This document shows, in pieces, positions 55,243 through 64,000 of a stretch of 64,000 nucleotides of DNA. Location of the stretch: NCBI RefSeq assembly GCF_964204645.1, contig NC_134025.1:4531001-4595000 (forward strand), in the 5' to 3' direction. Positions within the stretch are counted from its first letter, which is position 1; each line of letters starts with the position of its first letter. This stretch comes from Tubulanus polymorphus. Its lineage: Eukaryota > Nemertea > Palaeonemertea > Tubulaniformes > Tubulanidae. The translations under genes were made by a program, and so were the position numbers. The notes beneath the pieces were generated by a model. It had not been told where the DNA came from and ran no database searches. It saw only the letters and a program-made list of their open reading frames with translations.

Positions 55243-56747
55243 CGATTGATGATTTGATTAAGATAGTCTGCCATTGTTAATGGAGATCAAGAGGGTCATT
55301 TCTTGATCTTGAATTTCTCTGATCAGATTTGTGGTATTTCCTGGATCGAAGACATTGTTCGTATTGTATAGCTACACGATGTTCTAAGTAGTATTTGTGA
55401 ATCATAGTATCAAATGATACAATTTGTATAATGAAATCGAATAATCATATAATCAATTAAAGTAATTAAAGTATGTTGAAAATATGTTTGTTTAATATAA
55501 CGAGTTGTAAGTTGTAATTAGTTCTTATTAAGAGGGTCGGATGTTTGGGTGGAGTTCAGTATCAACACTTTTTTGTGTGGTGTAACAGTTAAGTTAAATT
55601 GAAAATAAATTAATAAGTTATTAAAGTTTAGTTGAAAATTCCATTTTGTGTTAGATGTTTTTGTAGTGTCGGATGTCTGGTGGATTTTATTATCAATACA
55701 TTTATTTTAATGATGTTATACTTTGTTAGTTGAATATACCTTATCATTTGTTGTTGATTAATTTGATTAGTCTTGATTTTATTATAGTGATTTATCGAGT
55801 GTCCGGCTCTGTTTTTTTGTTTTATATCGGTTTAAACCTGATGTTTTTTTTCAATAAAATCTTATTCAAGTGCTTGTAGTTGTTTCATATCGACCAGTTA
55901 GCCAGTAATTTGAGCAAGAGTCCATTCCTCACTGACCACGGATTAGATAGAATGTTTTCCAATTGAATCTCCTCAAGTGATCTCCTCAAGAGATGAACAC
56001 TGATGAGATTAATGCAAGATCAATCTGCAGCCTGGCGGCCCTCTAAGCCCGACTGACTGGAAGTGGATGTAGATCTGATCCGAAAATAATGTTTTCGTAA
56101 ATTGGAGTCTGTTGAGCGGACAAAAGTAATTCTCAGTAACAATTGAAGATGCAGTGCTGGTAACGACAGTGTTTCCGTTTCCATTCATGTTCATGACTTT
56201 TCACAGTGATTTCAAAAGAGTGATGATGGATAAAATCACGTGTTCAAGTGTGTCATTTTAACAGTGCTCATATCATTCTGACGTTCTCTTATTTTATGTA
56301 GTTGAAGTTTTGCAGCTATATGCAAACCAAGTAGTCTCTCAATTCGAGAATCTCCGGATGAGCCCAAATCAATCGAAGAAGTAGGTATTCAATGACAAAA
56401 GTTAAAGCTCGTTAGAACGCCACACTCGTTATACCGCCAGAATTTTGGCGTTATAATGAGTTTGACTACTTACATCGTGGGCACAGGGCTTTAATTATAT
56501 TCATAAACGTGCAGCCTTTAGGCTTGCACCGTGTCCCTATTCTTATACAACAAATTCCAATGAAAATACTATGTATTGATTAAAATCAATAATTTCGTTA
56601 GATTTATATCAATGAAAATAAGTATATTACATGTATTATCAGCATTATCATTATGCCTAAAAATTGAAAATATGTCTTCAATTATGATTTACAAGTAAAT
56701 GTGAGACACGCGGGAAGTTTCGGACATGATTCATCTCAACGATCATC

Positions 56748-59017
56748 TCACACTTTTCCCTCAAATGTTTGATAAACCGTTGTTGTCTGATTTCGGAAAT
56801 CTGTCTGTATTTGAAGTAACAGCCCAGGAGTGAACAATACATCCACTGCTGTCATAGCTAAAGATTTAGCGGTTTGTAGAGTTCGTTTCTGAGCTTCAGC
56901 CGATCCTGAAAAACAACGAAAATTTTCGATGTGCATCTTTGATCTTAATACATCCAGTATTAAGACTGACCTGGATTTGGTTGGGAGGCGACAAACCTCA
57001 ATCAGAAATCTGACGCGGTACGTGATGAGAAAAGTAAGAATTTCGTTACCTGACGCTGTTGTGAATTCGTACGAATGATTTGGAGCGTCTGTACCAATAC
57101 TAAAACAGGGATGTATAGACGGAACCAGCTGACTAATGTTACCCATGTCCGATGAACCCAGAGTAACATCTTTATCATAAAACTCTACACCGTTTTGACG
57201 GCCGTTTTCTTCGTACAGTTTACATAGCGTGTGGTTATGTATCATAGCATCGTAGGCACTATCGTGTTCAAAACTAATCTCAACCTGTTCAGTAGAAAAT
57301 CGAATAAAATATCCAGAGGCACAGATAAGAAATAATCGAATGATACATGTTTTGATACAATAACCACCAGTCAACGTAAAATAATATCACTGTGTACATC
57401 GATTCATTCGATCATGTGTTAATAATAATGTAAACAAATTCAAGAAAAGATTTTTTTTCAATTTTCCCTATCGAAATTGAACTCTGTTATTGATCGTTAC
57501 AAATTAGTTTCCATATTTTCAAATATTCGTGACAACTGTTATAACCATTATACCTGGCATTCTGTCGCCAAAGCAGCACCTGTCATTCGGAGTTTAGCTT
57601 TGTCGATTAACTCACGAAGGTAACTCGTATCGGTTGTTCGATAAGCAACTTCAAGTATCGCCTCATCAGGAATCACATTCACTCGACTTCCACCCTTCGA
57701 TATTATTGCTAGAAGAAAGTAAAGTCTTGATTTATCTATAGTAACGATTGTCAATTAATCAAACGTGGCGATGTGTTTGAATTTTTACCATGTGCGAAAC
57801 TGCCAGGTTTCATGTGTTGTCTCAAACACGCCAGACTCTGATAGGCAGTAACTGCAGCATCCAGGGCGTTCTGTCCATCCCATGGAGCTCCAGCTGCGTG
57901 GCTACTCTTACCCCTAAATATAGCTTTTCCTCTACAATGAAAACGACAAATTAGTCTGAAAAAAATAGTCTGAAAAAAATGATATAAGAATCCTAGCCAG
58001 GAGAATACCGATACGTCAAATTTACTTCTCATTTCGTCAACCAGTTTCAATCTAATTTATTTCAGTTTCAAATACCAAACAGATAAATAGAGAAATACGC
58101 ACACAATTCTACTGATCACCCCCGGCGTAACTGTCTCATGAGCGAACGGATGAGCCATTATAGCTATATCTACACCATCCAGGGCACCACCGCGTATCAT
58201 GTGAATTTTACCGCCATATGATTCCTCGGCTGGTGTACCCAGTACTATCACCTATACGATTAAACGTAATGAATATCAACATATTAACATATGAGAATAT
58301 TCAAAATAATCATAATAATGATGATAACACATGTACGTATGTGTATTTATATTCATATAAGTATATGAATAAAGAATTTGATTTGAATATTTTCCATTCG
58401 TGTTTGTATCGTACATTTTTATATCAGCTTTGTATATTATTCCGTATGATCACCTTATCAACAGACTTATCTTTAGAAACTCCTTAACCTCAACTCTAGG
58501 CCAGCACTACAATTAATACATTTCTGTCCTCGAAATTAATACCACTATAGCCTCTAGCATATATTCCAATCATTCCAACCGTATTTTCAATTAAAACCTA
58601 ATATATTCTCTTAATGGACCTACTTACTTTTCCTTTGAAATCAGGATCATTTTTTAGTTCTTTTTCAATACACGTTTTAACAGCTACGGCTGCACCAGCA
58701 CCACATTCTGCGATCAAATTGTGGCCACAAGCGTGCCCTATCTCCGGTAATGCATCGTACTCGCAAATAAGACAAACCACCACTCCACCATCAACACCGT
58801 AACTACATCTGAACCCTGTTTCTAAGATGTAGTGCTGCTCAACTTCGAACCCGTGTCTTCTCAAAAACTCTGTTAATATTCGATGTGCTTCGAACTCATT
58901 GAATCCTAGTTCAGGATTTTTCCAAATCTTCTGACTTAATTCCCCCAATTCCTGTTCATTTTGTTGAATACTGTAAGAGACGACAGCTTTCAGTACGTTT
59001 ATATCTGTACACGACAT
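56748..59017 (-). CDS. PM20D2: peptidase M20 domain-containing protein 2 (dipeptidase)
   Basis: M20-family metallopeptidase; in vertebrates it hydrolyses unusual dipeptides such as beta-alanyl-lysine. Six coding exons: 58628-59017, 58103-58251, 57789-57931, 57554-57708, 57050-57284, 56748-56905; 409 residues (human 436). Metal-site motifs are YDALPEIGHACGHN (D88, H98) and GTPAEESYGGK (E139, E140). The lid domain follows with FRGKSSHAAGAPWDGQNALD and ISKGGSRVNVIPDEAILEV. A conserved glycine-serine-aspartate stretch is GSSDMGNISQLVPSIHPCFS. There is no signal peptide, which fits a cytosolic enzyme. The start is the first ATG of the exon that contains the M20 N-terminus. Confidence 0.93.
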
Positions 59018-59604
59018 AATGGCTGTGTGTGCGTGAATGCCAACTGTACAGAGTACGTTTATCAGGGTACGGCAGTGTAGTCGACATTATTATGGAACTT
59101 GTCACTCGCCGGGACTTTTGAAATACCAATTATTCATTGACATTGTACATTGCTGAGTATTATCAAAGCTAAACCAGGGCCCAGTTTCACAAAAAAGTGA
59201 AACTCAAATTTTTGGTGTAATTGCCATTGGTTACTTCATTTCTTCAATGAGGACAACAATTCAAACTTAACCGTTTAAGCCTTAAACTTGTTCGTGAAAC
59301 TGCACCCAGGACTCCATACGTACAACGAATTTTAAACAAGCCAAATAGAAAATTGAAGGTTATCAATTTTTGTGATTCAGTCATATCAGCTTAGAACTGA
59401 CAGGTACATTTTTTTATGAATTGCGGGGTAAACTTATTTCAATTGATTGCCATCCGTTATTCTTTTATCGCTGACATTCATCTGACTAGAATAGATTAAT
59501 TAATCAAACAAATTCATGCGATATCTAGTTGGGTGGATTTGTTTGTGCTTCCTAGGATTCTAGCACAATCGCCGATTCAATTTGTTGGCGACAGAGTATT
59601 AAGC
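59018..59604. promoter_or_regulatory. head-to-head region PM20D2 / astacin
   Basis: Divergent start codons at 59017 (minus) and 59605 (plus). No TATA box or repeat is evident. Confidence 0.4.
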
Positions 59605-61699
<2,095 letters not shown>

Positions 61700-61797
61700 A
61701 TAGAACTGGTTACAATGCGTGTCATTAATCGTTTACTGCATGTTCGCTCCGTTCTGTTTCAGTTTAGTCAGATCACTGTCGTCGGATATTCACAGAA

Positions 61798-61803
61798 AAT
61801 AAA
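61798..61803 (+). terminator. poly(A) signal of the astacin gene
   Basis: AATAAA 99 nt after the TAG stop. Confidence 0.7.
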
Positions 61804-64000
61804 AACCAATTCTTATCATATTAATTACGTTTTCGGTGTTTGGTTTTTAGTCAGTTCGCTTTCTTCTCTTGTGCAAAAAGGGTAGGCCTACGTTTAAACA
61901 TCGGGTCTCATCTTTTTTATCCGGTCCTGGTTGCGCCAAATATTTTACGATTGCACTTTAAAGTGACTCAGATTTCGAATAACGGGTGATTGAGCCACCT
62001 GATGTGTCGCCATGAGCTATCCCATGTCCATGTCCCATATGATTGAGTTGTTTTGTCCACAGCGAAAATACTTTAAAATCCGCGGTGTCGCAAAAATGCC
62101 CTTCCCTTTGCTCTTTGAGATTAACGATGTCGTCCTCTCTCGTTTCAAATGTTGAGACATTAAGAACAATAAATCTTCTTTGCAATAATTGAGAATAATT
62201 GAATTCATTAGTTTCTGAGAGAACCCTGCATGCAAACTCTCGAGTGATTCGAACTGGTCGATCATGCCCGTCGCGTCTCTGGTTCACAGTACTTGTTCCG
62301 ATAACCAACAACCGCAAATTATACTTACCCGGTATAATGGCTATCAGAAGGTGGAGCTGCCTGCGATTGCGGGAGTTTTTAATTGTCTCATACTCATTAG
62401 AAATAGAATAGAACAGTACTATAGTCACTTGCTGCTTAATGTCAAACGCATACAGGAATACGTGCAGTACAAACAGGTTTGAAAGCGTGTAAGTAAACAA
62501 ACCATCGATAACGTCAACAATTACTAATTAACTTGTACGCATAAACTATTTTAGCCTGCGTTTAGTGAGTAGTGGGGCCTGAAAATGAAGTCGAACGGGT
62601 GAGCAGCATTAGATAATAATTATTGTAAATAGTGACACTATCAATCAATGTTACTGATTCAAGGTGGATCAGATCTAGTGACAGTTGATATGCCATTTTA
62701 AAATGTATTCGAGTTAGAGAAATAAAATTCTGTGTGGGACATCAAGAATTGCCAGGCCTACTGTTCATGCTGTTTATATCATGTGGTGAATAAAATAAAG
62801 TTCAAGTTCAAGTGTGACGAGTGATAAGTTTCCAAGGCTATAGCCATAGGGGTTGATTTAGAGGAGGGCATGTAGTGGGTTGAAAAAACAATTTGTATTT
62901 TCGAAAAAAACCATTTTGAATACTGGTATGAAATCACATTTAAAAGAGAATAGATATTCCAAAATATTCTTGCATGGGAGGGTCCACACGCCAGAGTAGA
63001 TTGATGGATGGGACTCTGATAGTAGATGATATACACACATGATCATAATCTACAAAGTAGAGAGTGTAAAAACAACTCAGTGCTTCACTAGATATACGTA
63101 GTAATGATAGCTTCAACTATGCATTGTGCAACTCTGCAATAAAGGTTTTTCTCTGCTAGGAAGCTATGATGCTGGATATATAGAGCACAACTGATACTAC
63201 TGTGGCCCCTTGATTCGCGATGAAAAATATTTTGAAAAAATTGACAAGTTGTAACATATTTCCTTCTCCTGGGGAGCTGATGTACATAACATGCCCTCAT
63301 TAAATGATTTTTTCTATGACTGTGCTGTGTATGAAATACAATCTGCTATGTGATGATCTGTAATTTCAGCCTTGAGGTAGGGTGAATTGTTGAATTGATT
63401 CATGTATCATTTTCAAACGTTTTTATTTCACAATAGATGTATGCTATGCTAAAACACTGTTTGGATATGGAACATTTTTACAGCCTTGAACGCTTAGTAC
63501 ACATTGACCACATTTTTGCTTTGAACTAAACCTTCACGAAACATTGATAATAATATTCATATAAAGTTGAAGCCAATAAAGCCAGTAAGGTTACATTCAG
63601 GCCACTTTGAAGGTTCCAAAGCTGTAATGCTATATCTTCGTATGTTAAGTCTTCAACTAGCATTTGACGGTAAAGGGTCAAATAAAAGAATGTCAGAAGT
63701 TTTGGTTGAGTTATGTTAAATCATTTTATGATTATGATAGGTCAGATATGAAGACAAGCAATTATGGCTTTGTCCTATGTAGGTGGCATTAGCCAAAACA
63801 GTATGGGGGTTTCTTTGAGCGTCGAGTAAATCTATTGAATATGGACGCGGTTGGTGTATCATCTATGCAGTTATGGATTAGTAGAATTCTTTGGCTAAGC
63901 ATTCGTTAAGAATTGTGTCGTTTAATATGCCTGCGTTAATTTTTCTCAATGTCTGTATTGGTCCATAAGAAGGCTAGATCGTTGTGACTTGCTCGTCGTT
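61804..64000. other. 3' flank, no gene recognised
   Basis: A minus-strand stretch at 61958-62500 is open in more than one frame, but I recognise no family. GTGGTGAATAAAATAAAGTT followed by CAAGTTCAAGT at about 62782-62812 resembles a SINE tail. The last 1.2 kb is AT-rich with no recognisable coding sequence. Confidence 0.4.

Larger units (their letters stand above)
53593..56747. other. intergenic AT-rich DNA right of the array
   Basis: Contains the two palindromic elements at 54614 and 55130 and otherwise no recognisable gene. A minus-strand ATTAAA near 56491 may be the PM20D2 poly(A) signal. Confidence 0.5.

Overview
The window is nuclear DNA of an invertebrate animal. Genes are intron-rich with GT-AG introns, the products match conserved bilaterian families, and there are poly(A) signals, tRNA-derived SINE fragments and a long AT microsatellite. 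A marine lophotrochozoan-like animal fits the FMRFamide-receptor-like GPCR and the zinc finger in UBXN1, but the exact phylum cannot be fixed from the sequence alone. Introns and intergenic DNA are AT-rich.

Region 1 (1-36 kb) is gene-dense housekeeping DNA. In order it holds alpha-actinin (minus; its C-terminal exons lie left of the window), a TMEM160-like mitochondrial membrane protein (plus), the splicing factor RBM25 (minus, 21 coding exons including four microexons), an intronless DHHC palmitoyltransferase (plus), UBXN1 (minus), the SMC5/6 RING subunit NSMCE1 (plus), FAU (ubiquitin-like fused to RPS30, minus), MALSU1 (mitoribosome assembly, minus) and PRIM2 (primase large subunit, minus). 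Three neighbouring pairs (ACTN/TMEM160, RBM25/ZDHHC, UBXN1/NSMCE1) are head to head. The genes are unrelated in pathway; the common theme is basic cell machinery.

Region 2 (36.3-56.7 kb) is a repeat domain. It opens with a Penelope-like retroelement tail and a GC-rich block. Then come three direct tandem copies of a noncoding unit of about 4.8 kb (37.69-52.58 kb). The middle copy has lost about 2.4 kb and carries instead a 3.1 kb unique segment with an intronless rhodopsin-family GPCR. Each unit contains a cluster of four or five same-orientation copies of a 22-bp core, GAGCAATAGGTGGCGCTACCAG and variants. Its AGGTGGCGC centre matches the bilaterian CTCF-binding core. The spacing is conserved between units. 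The domain ends in two minisatellites and two palindromic elements. I regard this CTCF-like macrosatellite, similar in principle to mammalian DXZ4, as the most interesting object here.

Region 3 (56.7-64 kb) holds PM20D2 (M20 dipeptidase, minus), a secreted astacin metalloprotease (plus) with a 314-bp AT microsatellite in its second intron, and 2.3 kb of 3' flank in which I recognise no gene.

Exon boundaries were placed by hand from splice consensus, reading-frame continuity and family resemblance. In every gene the exon lengths sum to a whole number of codons.
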